Positions 33,800 to 45,444 of a DNA stretch of 64,000 bases are shown one piece after another (the stretch's first letter is position 1; each line of letters starts with the position of its first letter). Made by a program: the position numbers and the translations under genes. Below the pieces are notes generated by a model. The model was not told where the DNA came from. It made no database searches and saw nothing but the letters and a program-made list of their open reading frames with translations. Source of the DNA: Azorinus chamasolen (taxonomy: Eukaryota > Mollusca > Bivalvia > Cardiida > Solecurtidae); NCBI GenBank assembly GCA_963576725.1, contig OY755238.1:22875845-22939844 (forward strand), read 5' to 3'.

Positions 33800-34225
33800 T
33801 AAATATGTATTAATACTCACGTATTGTACTAATGTCTTGAAATGTAGTTTCAAATGATTCAGTTCTGTACTGTTAAATTCAGAAACAGCCTCTTTTGATT
33901 TGTCAGATTTGTAGCTACATAGTTGTTTTTATTATCGTTTTGTAATAATTAAAACATTTATATGAACCTTACAAAATACTTGTCATAAGATATTAACCAT
34001 TCGTACACACATGAACGTTGAAGGTTCACGTAAGGAATAAACACGTTTGCTGAGATTCTTAGATTTTTTGAAAGACAACTTGTAGAAATCGAAGATTTAG
34101 TTTGAACACGAATTCAAACTTTTCTCATTCAACCTTTTACATCATAAATATCCAGGTAAAAGTAATAAACTCACGCCAAAGTAATTAATTGTTAAAATAG
34201 CACATATATCTAAGACTTAGGTCAA
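33800..34225. other. No recognisable feature
   Basis: Nothing supported. Confidence 0.5.
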
Positions 34226-34229
34226 ACGC

Positions 34230-34860
34230 CAAAAATATCGGGCTGACAGTAGATTGCTATTCAAGCATGATTTGAAGTCAAAAGTCAAAGTCACATAAAG
34301 GCCATCAGCTAAAGTTCTGCATTGTAGTTCACGCTTTATCTCATGACATATATAAGCCCTTTGTCAAAAGACGAAAAGGTCTGACACGGACGATAGTTTC
34401 CCAGATAAATTTGACCTTGATTTCAAAGAACAAAGTCATATAAAGTCATTATGGTATGAGACACCGTGTTTAATCATGATACAATTGAAATGCCTAAGAC
34501 CAAGTTTAAACACAATTCAGGACCACAGTATGTTCGTATTGAGGGTACATATATTTGACCGTGAAGGTCCATACGGTACCTATCAAATGTCTAAGCCTTT
34601 GGTCAATAGACAAAAAAGGTTATGGCACAGACAACTTATCCCTAATTAATATACATGCGTGTGTAATCGATTTTACATTTCAATGTCAAGTGAAGGTTAT
34701 CATGGTATGAGACACAGATTCTCATCATGATACGTTGACATGCGAAGTCTAAGGCGTGTGTCACAACAAAGTTATGGCATGGATACATCACCTATATAAG
34801 ATACATAATGTTTATCTTGATGTGAAAGGTCAGAAGAAGGTCACTATGGAATGTGGCAAT
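34230..34860 (+). repeat. Degenerate tandem repeat
   Basis: Diverged units share (A/G)GTCATTATGGTATGAGACAC, ATCATGATAC, TAAG(C/A)C..TTTG(T/G)TCA.AAGACA and AGGTTATGGCA(C/T)(A/G)GA. Clear unit starts lie near 34445 and 34690, with weaker ones near 34300. It is an old array of about 200-250 bp units, with no coding signal. Confidence 0.55.
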
Positions 34861-34869
34861 TCGTCCTAG

Positions 34870-35115
34870 GTCGAGACAAAGGAAGTTGAGGACAAGTTTT
34901 GTATCAGAAGAAGGAGGCGAACGACAGGAAGAAGAACGAGAAGAATTATTCACACGAAAATAATATGTCTCCCTTCTTGGAAGTCAGGTTAACAATATTC
35001 AGTCATATCGTGACGTCCAGCTAATTGCATATGGAGGAATACCATATGTTGTCCCGTACACTAAACGCAATACATTGTTCTATGCACGGACACGCATCCT
35101 TGTAGAACCACGGAC
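34870..35115. other. Purine-rich spacer
   Basis: Contains an AGAAGAAGGAGGCGAACGAC-type purine-rich patch at about 34910-34945. No other feature. Confidence 0.4.
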
Positions 35116-35119
35116 CCAT

Positions 35120-35220
35120 GGCATAATGCTGTTTTAAATAAAACAGCGTTAAACCGGTTTCGGGGCGCCCAACCTCACACTTTTTCCATCCCCACCCAAA
35201 AGACAAACAGTGTAAATATA
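35120..35220 (-). repeat. Family T, subtype A tail fragment
   Basis: CGTTAAACCGGTTTCGGGGC, GCCCAACCTCACACTTTTTC and AAAGACAAACAGTGTAAATA match the subtype A tail just inside the core. Only about 70-90 bp remain. Confidence 0.75.
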
Positions 35221-35224
35221 GATG

Positions 35225-35740
35225 TGTACACTCCTGTTATAAATATCATGAATGAAAAATGCCTTGGGATGTTACAAAAAATTATAATAAAGTAGTTTCA
35301 AATATTATTCTGTTTCTATATAAGCCTATTCCATTAGTTTTCTAGCTGACACCATGGAATACAACTGATTATTTGACATCAGTACGCCACATGTGTGACA
35401 ATAGTTACAATAAAGAAACAACCATTGCTAAGTAAACATAATTCATAACGGCTCTTTTATCCCAGATAAATTGATATAATAGCATTTTCTGTTACATGGT
35501 CTTCTTTCAGCTTTGGCAATAAAATCTATTTTCTGTTCTGCAAATCATTACAAAAGCTACCAATGTTAAACCGTTGCGTTGTCCTGTCTTTTGGCTGTGT
35601 TATATGAATCAGTTTGGTTTGATAAATACTTAAAACTATCAACTCAACTGAATACTTGCATTTAAATCACACATTGATCAGATCCGTAAACATACCATAC
35701 ATATGTGGTTATCATCCAGATATTGGTTACCTTAAGATAT
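35225..35740. other. No recognisable feature
   Basis: Nothing supported. Confidence 0.5.
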
Positions 35741-35744
35741 TAAA

Positions 35745-36075
35745 AGTAAATGTATCAGTCATGCAGGGTACACCACATAAAACACACATTCACCCGAACA
35801 GCACGATGACAAAAAAGCAAAGCAAATGTACATGCCCATCAAAATGCAAACCGAGACGCGCAAAGACATAGCAAACAAACAATAAGGGGGCGAGGTAAAT
35901 GGAAGTATAGCATTGGAATGGTGCATGTCAGGTGTCACTGTGTGTTTTAAATCGGTTTAAGGGGCATCAAATGTCACGCTTATTCAATCCCAACGCTGAA
36001 AGACAAACAGTGTCAATATACGTATCCCCTCTCTGGTTAATCTACTATGACCCGATGACAAACACAGCGGTAAAG
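35745..36075 (-). repeat. Family T, subtype A tail (diverged)
   Basis: AGTCATGCAGGGTACACCAC, CACCCGAACAGCACGATGAC, TAGCATTGGAATGGTGCATG (mutated core), CGGTTTAAGGGGCATCAAAT and CAGTGTCAATATACGTATCC in A order on the minus strand. More diverged than the copies at 5805 or 33000, hence older. Confidence 0.78.
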
Positions 36076-36084
36076 GGAATGTAA

Positions 36085-36598
36085 ATGAAAAATAAAACGT
36101 CATACAGAAAAAGTCACTTACAAGACGCTACCATTACCAAAACACCGATAGAAAATATGTGAGGCACACACAACCGCTCGTGCATAAACACGTTCACATA
36201 AACATACATATATACACACACCAGAGATGAACAAGTACAAAGACATACAAACATAAAGGTAACGGTGGAAAAGAGTATATCCTTGGAACGGTCAGTGGCA
36301 AAACCACCACTGGGGGTTGAAAACGGTTTACGGACGTCCCAACCTCAAATTTGTCTCAAAGTCACCTTAATTAAACAGTGTAAATAAAGGTTTTCCCGCC
36401 CGACTTCCCCACAGCATATAAGACGGTAAACACAGCACAAAATGTAAAACATAGCATACGAACAACTTAAAAATCCGTCAAATATATACTCAATAACTTT
36501 GTGCTAAAGTCAGAGCAAATGCAGAGAAGCCATCAAGCGCACGGCAGATAAAAGGTAATACACGAGTCCTTCAAGCTCGCCCTCTTTCCGGGTTTAAG
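36085..36598 (-). repeat. Family T, subtype B tail (diverged)
   Basis: TACAGAAAAAGTCACTTACA, CCAAAACACCGATAGAAAAT, core TTGGAACGGTCAGTGGCAAA, GGTTTACGGACGTCCCAACC and AATATATACTCAATAACTTT in B order. It abuts a subtype A fragment at 36600. Confidence 0.8.
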
Positions 36599-36599
36599 A

Positions 36600-36870
36600 A
36601 CGTGAGAATCGAAAACACATTTAAGTGAAACAAACTAGATCAACCTATTGCTAGTGTACGCACTGACTGATCCACGTAGTAACTGTAGAAAAATAATAAA
36701 GGGTTCGACAAAAAGGATCCGATGTCCTTCCATTTATGGATTTTAAAGGAAATTTGCTTAGTACTAAGGCTTTTCTATAAGCATATATGAAAAGAGGGCA
36801 GCGTGATTGCATACTGTAAGAGTAGACATCCAGACATGTTGTAGTACGATGGGATCAATGATATTCTTAA
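36600..36870 (-). repeat. Family T, subtype A fragment (RT end to mid-tail)
   Basis: TTGCTAGTGTACGCACTGAC, GTAACTGTAGAAAAATAATAAAG and GAGGGCAGCGTGATTGCATA match the segment between RT C-terminus and mid-tail of subtype A. Same orientation as the neighbouring B copy, again a partial tandem. Confidence 0.75.
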
Positions 36871-36874
36871 AATA

Positions 36875-37088
36875 TATTTGGCCTATATTTGGCTTGGCGG
36901 GAATGCTAACCTGAGAAACAACTTTTAACCGCAGTTAGTAATAAGTGTACATTTGTAACGATTGTTTTATGCCGAATCAGCAAAATAAAATCACACACGT
37001 ATGCCCGTGTCCTTACATCACAGTACACCGTACACCGTTGATATAGCAGCTCAACCAATTAGTGCAAATGCTGAAAGAGGTATAGAAA
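36875..37088. other. No recognisable feature
   Basis: Nothing supported. Confidence 0.45.
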
Positions 37089-37091
37089 TGG

Positions 37092-37194
37092 AAAAGTAGT
37101 AAAGTCAAGCAGGCAAAGCCACATGCAAGACGCAACCACCACCAAAACACCGATAGACAGCATGACACACACACACACACAACCTCACACCCAA

Positions 37195-37242
<48 letters not shown>

Positions 37243-37530
37243 AATGTACACAGAAAACACCAAACGACACACAAGAACCAGGGACAAACGTTCCACACAT
37301 GAACAAATCACAAGCACAAAGACGCTATGCAAACAAAAGGAAGGGTGACAAAGAGAGTACCGCCTTGGCACGGTCAGTAGCAAAAACACCACTGGGGGTT
37401 TAAACCGGTTTACGGACGTCCTAACCTCACACTTCTCTCAAAGTCACCCTAGCTTTACAAATATTGTAAATAAAGGTATCCCCGCTGGACTTACCCACAA
37501 CATAGGCGACGGTGAACACAGAAAGGTGAC
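37092..37530 (-). repeat. Family T, subtype B tail with a CA run
   Basis: Complete B tail on the minus strand: the terminus AAGTAGTAAAGTCAAGCAGG, CACCACCAAAACACCGATAG, a CA run at about 37197-37240, the core GTACCGCCTTGGCACGGTCA, GGTTTACGGACGTCCTAACC and CAACATAGGCGACGGTGAAC. Well preserved, so relatively young. No RT attached. Confidence 0.9.
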
Positions 37531-37534
37531 GCTA

Positions 37535-38210
37535 GTCAATCGTCAATATTGCAGACAAAGAAGTTTGAAATTGGATCACGTGGAATAGTAGAGAATCGCT
37601 TATTCCTGTGGCATCTGCTTTTATTTGTGAATAATTTAGGGATTAACGAAAAAATGACACATACATTCATACTCAATGCCATATACCAGGCGTGATGAAA
37701 AAGGGACATTATCACTGAGGATGTTTTAGACAAGCACCACAGACACTCCAGGAAACCCAAAAGAAACAAGAAATGAAGGGGTATATGTAAATGTCACACA
37801 GGCAATATTTTTGCCATGTATGCTTGATTTAGAATTAATTCAGGCATTAGACATATGCGTCACAAAATGCCAATTAAATTGTTTTCCACAATATAATGGA
37901 TTCATGATTTATGAAAGACAATCAATTCAATCCAATGAATACTTAATCAAAAAAGGCTGAATGAGTACTTTGGAATGGAAACTTAACATTGGGCCATTTG
38001 GCCACTGAGGCAAACGCAGTTGCTATTGGTTCGGTTCCAGTGTAAACTGAAAAGGTAATTGCATTTGGACAGAGTGGCCGGCGTTAAGTATATCTAAACA
38101 CTCGCTTAGTGTGAATGTTTGCGAGAATTTGAGCCGAATAGCAGATATATATCTGCCTAAAACTAGTGACGGATACACTTGTATGTATAATCACTATAGT
38201 ATCTGAATAT
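37535..38210. other. No recognisable feature
   Basis: Nothing supported. Confidence 0.5.
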
Positions 38211-38217
38211 ACCACCA

Positions 38218-38837
38218 TTGGAAACTATTGTCATTCAATTTTGTTTCTTTTGTAAATGTTATAAATTTCTACATAAGTTTTGTACAAAGGAAACTATGAG
38301 ATGGAAAACTAATTTGCAGAACCAAATTAGCACATTGTTCAAAGGCAACATTTTCGCAAAAACACAGACGTTCGCCTTTATGCAATATTTTACACAATAT
38401 TACTATCTTATGCATCCACGACCTTGGCAAATGAGACTAGACCGAGAAATCAATCAGGCAAAAGCAGAGTTTGAAATAAGTTGTTGTTGGATACTTCAAT
38501 TGTCCGCTCAAAACTTGCATCAATCAGCTTTAAAGGATGCAATCTTGGTGAGCTTCAGTCATCGCTTAAACATGCAATTACAAAGTCACCAGGAGTCAAT
38601 TCTGGACCTCATGCCACAGAGGAGTTTGATAATCATTTTCTGGGCGATTTTAAGAACAAGGGCAGACACGGCTACTTAAATAAATACAAACGCGTGGTAT
38701 TTGAAGATGATACACATGCTCAAACTTGTATATTCAGGTGTGCAGTTAAACAGAAAAAACAAGACGACTCATTTGACATTGGTGTACAACTAGCTGGTAG
38801 AGACTCGGTGCGTGACCAACAATACCATCCATCGTAA
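38218..38837 (+). CDS. Unrecognised possible coding remnant
   Basis: Two overlapping plus-strand frames, 153 codons (38218-38679) and 118 codons (38481-38837), are among the longest non-repetitive open frames here. The second has mixed composition: EEFDNHFLGDFKNKGRHGYL and KYKRVVFEDDTHAQTCIF. That looks more like real protein than chance. The frame switch suggests a frameshifted pseudogene. No family recognised, no splice or promoter evidence. Confidence 0.25.
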
Positions 38838-38939
38838 AGCTTGCTAAAAGGAATAATCCTTGAAAATACAGGTATGACAAATTAATGCTAAATGTTGCTT
38901 ATTATGTTATTCATGACCTAAACAAAGTTTGATATAACT

Positions 38940-39300
38940 CAATAAAACCGAGTCTGCAATTTTCTCTTTTTGAATTTGTACTTTTGCTTTCGAAGGATCA
39001 CCCATTTTCAGAATATATGTACTTCACAACAGCAGGTGTTAAGCGCTTATGTTGTGACCATAAAATATCGCCCCGTACTTCATTCTCAGTGTTGCTATAC
39101 TTTCTGGACCTTCGGGATCATTCGTTTTGATGTTATAAAGTCTGAAAATTGAACACTGATTAAGCCGGTGCTAGGGGCGCGAGTATTGTTGCACTTTTAG
39201 ATACCTCTCATGAACAGACTTAACAAAACCGTGTTTGCATTTTTCTTTTTTAGGATTTCTACTTTTGCTTTCAAAGGATCACCAATTTACAGAATATTTG
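38940..39300 (-). repeat. R-family dispersed repeat, two inverted partial copies
   Basis: On the minus strand, the sequence matches the R family: CCGAGTCTGCAATTTTCTC, CAGCAGGTGTTAAGCG, TCTGGACCTTCGGGATCATT and GCCGGTGCTAGGGGCG, then CAAAACCGTGTTTGCATTTT and GCTTTCAAAGGATCACCAA as a second copy about 250 bp on. Compare 45225-45440 and 56375-56640. Confidence 0.65.
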
Positions 39301-39429
39301 TATGTTTAAAATAGATGTTAGATCACAATATCTTAACAGCATTTACAAGTTAATATGGTATGTTTTTATTCTGTTACACAACTTGTCTTTTCGTTACATA
39401 CGTATGTCGCTTTTTACGGAAGGGTGCTA

Positions 39430-39515
39430 CAATTGGCATGCTGTCTATCTGTGTTTTGGTGGTGGTTGCGTCTTGTATGTGGCTTTGCCTGCTTGACTTT
39501 ACTACTTTTCCATGC
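39430..39515 (+). repeat. Family T, subtype B terminal fragment
   Basis: GCATGCTGTCTATCTGTGTT, TTGGTGGTGGTTGCGTCTTG and GCTTGACTTTACTACTTTTCC form the last 80 bp of a B tail on the plus strand. Confidence 0.85.
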
Positions 39516-39672
39516 AATGACAATAGTCACTGGGGGTATAAACCGGTTTAGGGCACCCAACCTTACACTTATTCCACCCCCACCATAAAAGAAAAACAAT
39601 GCAAATAAACGTAGCACCTCTCCGACTAATCTACAACAACCGCGATGGCAAATACAGTGGTAAATAGCATGT
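39516..39672 (-). repeat. Family T, subtype A tail fragment fused to a B end
   Basis: Immediately after the B terminus comes CAATGACAATAGTCACTGGG, TATAAACCGGTTTAGGGCAC, CTTATTCCACCCCCACC and CGATGGCAAATACAGTGG, the A tail on the opposite strand. The two tails face each other without a spacer. Confidence 0.85.
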
Positions 39673-39679
39673 TAAACGA

Positions 39680-40600
39680 AATTATATTGTAAGTGAAAAA
39701 ATCCGGACGCAACTATTAGTTGGCAATCCGATGTGCAAAAAGTCGCTTATTTTTCGAGGTCCATGGCATTTTTTAGTAGAAATGTTTGAATACCATAATT
39801 GTGTTGCCAGATACTAATCATTTATGGTTTTGACCCATGCCACAGCCAAAACCCTCTTTGAAGGTCAGAAACTAGGTCAAAGGTCAAATGAGTGCAAAAA
39901 TGTAATAAAATCTCTATATAATATAACATAGCCGTAATTTTGACAATTTCAATACTTTTTTGCATTTAATTTCTTTGCAATGTCTCCACAGTAAGTATAG
40001 AACTATTTATGGTGCATTTCAGAAAGTTTTGAGTGACCTGTGATGATTGCAAGTTCGGAAAATATCGTTTTGAATACATGTAAGGTACATTATCATAATA
40101 TATATATAACTTTGATGCAAATCTGTGCAAGTTTTAGTACCTCTTCACGCAGATATATCATTTAATGATGATAATGAAACGCCAGAAAATTAGTCTCTTA
40201 TTGCCATAATCTCAGTGTAATATTGGTATGTTTTATTGTACACTATGTCTAATATTGGCTGTTTGTATCATTAGCGATTGAAACACCATAGCTCCTGGTG
40301 AGTATGGCGATGTTTTTACATAATGAATTTAAATATTTTACCTACACCAGCAGTACCCATGACAAAACCCTTTCTACATTTGTTGGGACATGAATATCCC
40401 GAATATTGCTGATTGGCCATTTTAACAGTTACTGGCCATAGGTACCCACTCTAACTCAACAATGAACTCATAGGCATATTCAGTGCCGCTAGCTATGAGT
40501 TACCTTCCATATCCGTGATGACAACAATCTATATGTTATTGCCACGAGCAATCACTAGTTATCAGATATACCTCAATACCTGGAATAAGTGAGTATGTCA
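39680..40600. other. Anonymous, possibly old repeat
   Basis: Contains GAAGGTCAGAAACTAGGTCAAAGG, a phrase common in bivalve tandem repeats, but only one unit is visible. No coding signal. Confidence 0.4.
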
Positions 40601-40639
40601 GAGTTCTGACAAACATATATTTCCTTCACGAAGGAAGCC

Positions 40640-42545
40640 TACCCCAATATCTTGTCCACCCTTCGAAAGAGGCTAATACATGTTCTATGGCCATCAAAAT
40701 GGCTGAGTTTGCAGCACACTTGGCAAATCAGTCCCTTTACGAATCTGTACTCTATGTGATATATTCAGTGGTCCCTTTTGAGTTGACATCCACCAGGTTC
40801 AGGCAGCCATGATGCAACTCAACCACCCGCCGTTTCTCACGAAAGAAGAAATGTGCGTACAAATAGTGCTGAGGACCAAGGTACAGAAGGACTGGCCCAT
40901 ATTCAAGGGGCTACAGAAAACTTAAATAGAAGTGCAAGGAAGCTCAAGCTCATGATGGGTATGTGATTGACTTAGTGACAGATACCAGCTGTAAGAAGCT
41001 TTACACTTTTGTTAGGAGCAAGGCAAGAAATGTGATAGCTCGGGAATAGCACCACTGAAAAATGGTGCCATTAACAATGTTGATACACAAATCAAAATAC
41101 TGAACCAGTAATTTTCTGTCTTTACACATGAGGTCCTATCTCTCATTTGTGTCGTTTGAGAGTATCCTTATTCGAATGCCCTTCCTATTCATGTCTGCAA
41201 GCTTCTTAATGACCTTAATCTCCACAAAGCTACCTGTCCAGACACCATTTTATCAAGGTTCTTGAAAGAGATGGCACATTCACTGGCTCCTGCTCTTGTT
41301 CTGATCTTCCAGGCCTTACGACCAGGATAAAGTCCCCAGTGACTGGAAGATTTCGTGTTAATCATATATACAAGACAATGGTCAAGAATAACCCCTTCAA
41401 ACTATTGACCTGTGTCCCTAAATTCTGTCACATGTAAGATTCTAGAATACATCATACACAGTAACCTGGTTTTACCATTACATCATCAACCCATACCAGC
41501 ATTGACTCCGGAAGCAGCGCGTCTGTGAGACACAACTAATCAATCGACATGGTCAATGACCTTGGGTCAGGTCTGGACCAATCCTATCAAATTGACGCAA
41601 ACATTTTACAAAGTGTCTTACAGATACCTTCTTCTTAAGCTCCAACACTATGATGTGTAATGCAAACTGCTTGATTGTTTCCAACAGTCAACAAATCACG
41701 CTGGAGGGTGTTTCCTCTGAGTCAGTACCGATAGCATCAAGTGTTCTTCAATGTGCTGTTCTCAGTCCTTTCTTTTCCCTTGAATGCAATGATGACCACA
41801 CTCTTCATGTCCACTCTTTGCTGATGCCTCAATTTTGTGCCGAGACAATAGAAGACGCAGACGTCTTCCAGAATGACTTCCGCAGTCTGTAGAAAAGCGA
41901 AGAGACTGGGTTCAATGCAGACAAGTGCTAGGTCCTGCTTATCACCAACAACATATAGACTAGTTATACTGTCCATAGCATGAAACGGAAGACTACAAAG
42001 AGGGCAAAATAACTGGGACATAACTGTCTTTGAAATTGTCTAGAACATCCCAAGTCGATATGGTCATAAAGGAGGCAAATTGATCCACATCCGTTCTAAG
42101 CAGGAACCTTGGAGCCTCCCAAAAGTCAACCAAGGAGGCATGTTAAAAACTCCTTATCAGTCTGCAGGTTGAGTGCACATCTTTTGTTTTGGATCAACAA
42201 ACCAAGGCCATGACAACGCATGTGGAGATGATCCAACGTAGAGCTACCATATTTGTAATTTTGCATTATTGCAAAACAGGTGCTCAGCATTTGTGCCATG
42301 TTCAACACGATTTGCTCAAACATAGGCAGAAACAAGTAAAGGCCGTGATGTTCTATAGGTTTGTAAATGATTTTGTTGCAGCTGATGCCCCACCTTCTGA
42401 CTCCCTTACGGTGCACCTACAAGATGTCATTCCTTATGATTCGTTCCAAGGTTTTGCAGGATTATTTTCCTGAGGGAATATTTCTTCCACTGTGCTGTCA
42501 ACATCATCTAGAATAAGCTACCATAACATCAAGTGATAGCTCCCA
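40640..42545 (+). pseudogene. Decayed LINE retrotransposon (CR1/Jockey-like ORF2)
   Basis: Plus-strand frames, much interrupted, show ordered ORF2 pieces. These are AHDGYVIDLV..KKLYTFVRSKAR (about 40955-41040), a LAPALVLIFQ-like block before DKVPSDWK (about 41285-41352), ILEYIIHSNLV, DLGSGLDQSYQIDA, LEGVSSES, LFADASIL (41814) and MIQRRATIFVILHYCKT (about 42226). The catalytic FADD motif reads FADA. Family resemblance is to non-LTR elements of the CR1/Jockey group. The endonuclease domain is missing or unrecognisable. Dead copy. Confidence 0.85.
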
Positions 42546-42549
42546 ACTG

Positions 42550-43525
42550 TCCAGGTTAAGATTTTAGATGTCATGTTCTCTTCTTCTGTTTGCAATGTAT
42601 TAACCTGTTATTTTAACTTGCACGTTGGACCCTCCCTCACCTATGTGCATATTACAATGGTGCGAGTATGTCTGCATTAAAGCGGCAAAGCATGACAAAA
42701 TAAGAAGCAGAAGACACAAACACAGTGTTGATGTAGTATACTAGTATTGCAGTATTCAACAGATACGCTTGAATATCGTCATTCAAGACAAGTGCAGACA
42801 TGAATTGTCCCATCTGCCATAAAATCATGACGAGGTGGATACATGGCTTGTATGCCTTCTTGAAAGGGGCCAATGCTGGATAGTTGTCAAATGCAAAGAT
42901 TTTGATGTACTGCTTGTACTGATACATGTATACCATCTTGGACCTTTAGGCACTGAAGTCTGAATAATGGCTGGGAAAAACAAAATTGTATTTTCCGCAA
43001 GTTATCTCAAGATGTCTGCCGGAACATGCCAGGGTATCATGAAATAACTCGATGTAACATAACCCTTACTTTCACTGGAATCGAAAAGAAGACCTGTTGG
43101 AAGAAATATTTTACATGTCCGATCTCCTTTCAGATATTTTAAGAGATGCACTGTCAGACAATGCATAAACGTTTGATGTTTGATGTATGGTGTCTGAACG
43201 GAGAACCCATAGATGATACAAGACTTTCACAATATGGTTAAGGTAGAGAAAACACTTGAACTGGTTCCACCAACAAAGGATGTACTAGAACTGAAACTTT
43301 CAAGAGCAAACTGTTAAGCTGCTATTTGGATCTGAGCTAATGGATACAGACATTAATGTTATTGATACTAACACATAGCACGATGGATTTGAACCTTCAT
43401 AAGTGGTTTGGAAATGTACCAAATGCACTTGATGCTTGCATTGAACAAGTTAGGGTGCAAAACCAGGTGCTAATCTATTCGCTGTAAATGCTTCAAAGTA
43501 GTTTCAAAACACACTATCATGTGTT
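42550..43525. other. Possibly decayed coding DNA, unrecognised
   Basis: Stop-poor stretches occur on both strands: a 94-codon minus-strand frame at 42652-42936, and plus-strand LEEIFYMSDLLSDILRDALSD near 43100. No family recognised. Possibly an older transposon remnant flanking the LINE. Confidence 0.3.
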
Positions 43526-43528
43526 TGA

Positions 43529-44650
43529 GATGGTGTTAATTGTACCAACCAAGAAAATATCCATACAAATACATGTATAGTGAATTAATTATTTACTTTA
43601 AACAGAACTGAACATTTCGTTTAGGTGTTCATTTACCCCACCCACTTTACTTTAAGAAGTATGTGTGCATAATATATAGCTGGTATGACTGCATACAGTA
43701 TTTTTCAGTAGCAGTCTGTCTAACATTTATTTTAACGTAATTTATATTTGTTAAATAGAAATAATAATGAAGACATGACATGTATCATCGTTATATGTTG
43801 GTTTTAATGATTTTTTACTGGTTTTTTGATGTTCTCATTAATATTCATGAATATTCAAACAATATATTTTACAAAACGTTAGTGCAAATTAAAGGCCGAT
43901 GTTTAACCTTCATTTTGATACCATGTTTGTTATTTTACACCTAAAATTGAAAAAGATATATTAATTTCTCAAATAACGTATATAAAATATGCACTTAGTT
44001 GACCTTTGACCTAATTAAGAGAAACAAGGGCAAATTTTCAGGTGGCATGGCGCAATTTCTGATTACTCAGACATCGACCATTATATATCCTTTGCGATGG
44101 TGTTAATTGTACCAACCAAGAAAATATCCATAAAAATATAGTGAATTAATTAGTAACAGAACTGAAAGTTTTGTTTAGGTGTTTATTTACCCCACCCACT
44201 TTACTTTAAGAAGTATGTGTGCATAATATATAGCTGGTATTACTGTATACAGTTTGTTTTCAGTAGCAGTCTGTCTAACCTTTATTTTAACGAAAATTAT
44301 TTTTGTTAAATAGCAATAATGACGAAGACATGACATCATGTATCATCGTTATATGTTGGTTTTAATGATTTTTTACTGGTTTTTTGATGTTCTCATTAAT
44401 ATTTATGAATATTCAAATAATATATATTACACAAAGTAAGTGCAAATTAATGGCCAATGTTTAACCTTCATTTTGGTACCATGTTTGTTATTTTACACCT
44501 AAAATTGGTAAAGATATAATGATTTCTCAAATAACGTATATAAAATATGCACTTAGTTGACCTTTGACCTAATTAAGAGAAACAAGGGCAAATTTTCGGG
44601 TGGCATGGGGTAGTTTCTGATTACTAAGACATCAAACATTACATATCCAG
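43529..44650 (+). repeat. Direct duplication of a 567-bp unit
   Basis: Unit 1 starts GATGGTGTTAATTGTACCAA at 43529 and unit 2 starts with the same sequence at 44096. The units remain similar end to end, through TACTGGTTTTTTGATGTTCT, CATTAATATTCATGAATATTC and GTTGACCTTTGACCTAATTA, with a few small indels. The block around CATTAATATTCATGA(A/G)TAT also occurs in the foldback element arms at 60776-62934, so the unit may derive from a related element. Confidence 0.9.
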
Positions 44651-44689
44651 TGCATGCCAAATTCTACTATTTAATGCCATGGCTCGACA

Positions 44690-44800
44690 CATTTTCCTCA
44701 GTTGGATGCCCAACTATATTGCTAGTGTACTCATTAATTGAGCTGCAAACAGAGTAACTGTAGAAAGGTAATGAAGGGTACGATAAAAAGATCGGCAAGA
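44690..44800 (-). repeat. Family T, subtype A fragment
   Basis: TTGCTAGTGTACTCATTAAT, TGAGCTGCAAACAGAGTAAC and GAAGGGTACGATAAAAAGAT match the region just after the RT in subtype A. Both ends are truncated. Confidence 0.75.
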
Positions 44801-44804
44801 AATA

Positions 44805-45125
44805 AAGCGGGCTTTAGTTTGATAAGACAAATTTATTACAAGAATATATGAACACTTTGGAATTGGAGGCAAATCGACAGTAGATATAACAGGTATTGCT
44901 TATCATGCTCATAAATATACTTTGGAGGGTGGGAATGAATCCAATTGCAGAAACTGAAGATTAAGATTGCTATTTCACTTTTGAAAACAAATTTAAAACT
45001 GATGATAACCCAGAAGCTTGATCACATACTAATAATTTTATACTTTGTCAACATCAGAAGGGCAAAGTAGAAATAACCTATAAAAATAAAATAAGTAATT
45101 CTAATTGCATAAGCTATCGTTTTAG
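44805..45125. other. No recognisable feature
   Basis: Nothing supported. Confidence 0.45.
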
Positions 45126-45132
45126 CCATGAA

Positions 45133-45210
45133 CAGAGGCAAAAAGAGCAGACCTTGATATGACAGCTCCTATAGTAACGTCTGACCAGGGTCTACTCTGT
45201 ATGAAAATAA
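45133..45210. repeat. Palindromic repeat of bivalve type (decayed)
   Basis: AGAGCAGACCTTGATATGAC pairs loosely with GTCTGACCAGGGTCTACTCT. It matches the style of the palindrome at 17419. Confidence 0.6.
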
Positions 45211-45224
45211 ATTAAAATGTTCTG

Positions 45225-45440
45225 AAAGTGGGCGATCCTTCCAAAGCAAACGTAGCAATGCCAAAAGAGAAAATTGCAGACTCGGTTTTATTGAGTCTGT
45301 TCATGAGTATTAATTTAAAGTGCAACACTACTCACGACCGACCCTAGCACTGGCTTAAGCGGTATTCAATTTTCATCGGAACTAATTTACATCGGAACTA
45401 ATGATCTCGAAGGACCAGAAAAGACGTTTCTATGAGTAGA
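45225..45440 (+). repeat. R-family dispersed repeat
   Basis: GTAGCAATGCCAAAAGAGAA, GCAGACTCGGTTTTATTGAG, ACCCTAGCACTGG, GGTATTCAATTTTCAT and AACTAATGATCTCGAAGGACC match other R copies. A small internal duplication (CATCGGAACTAAT twice) is present. Confidence 0.65.
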
Positions 45441-45444
45441 ACTA

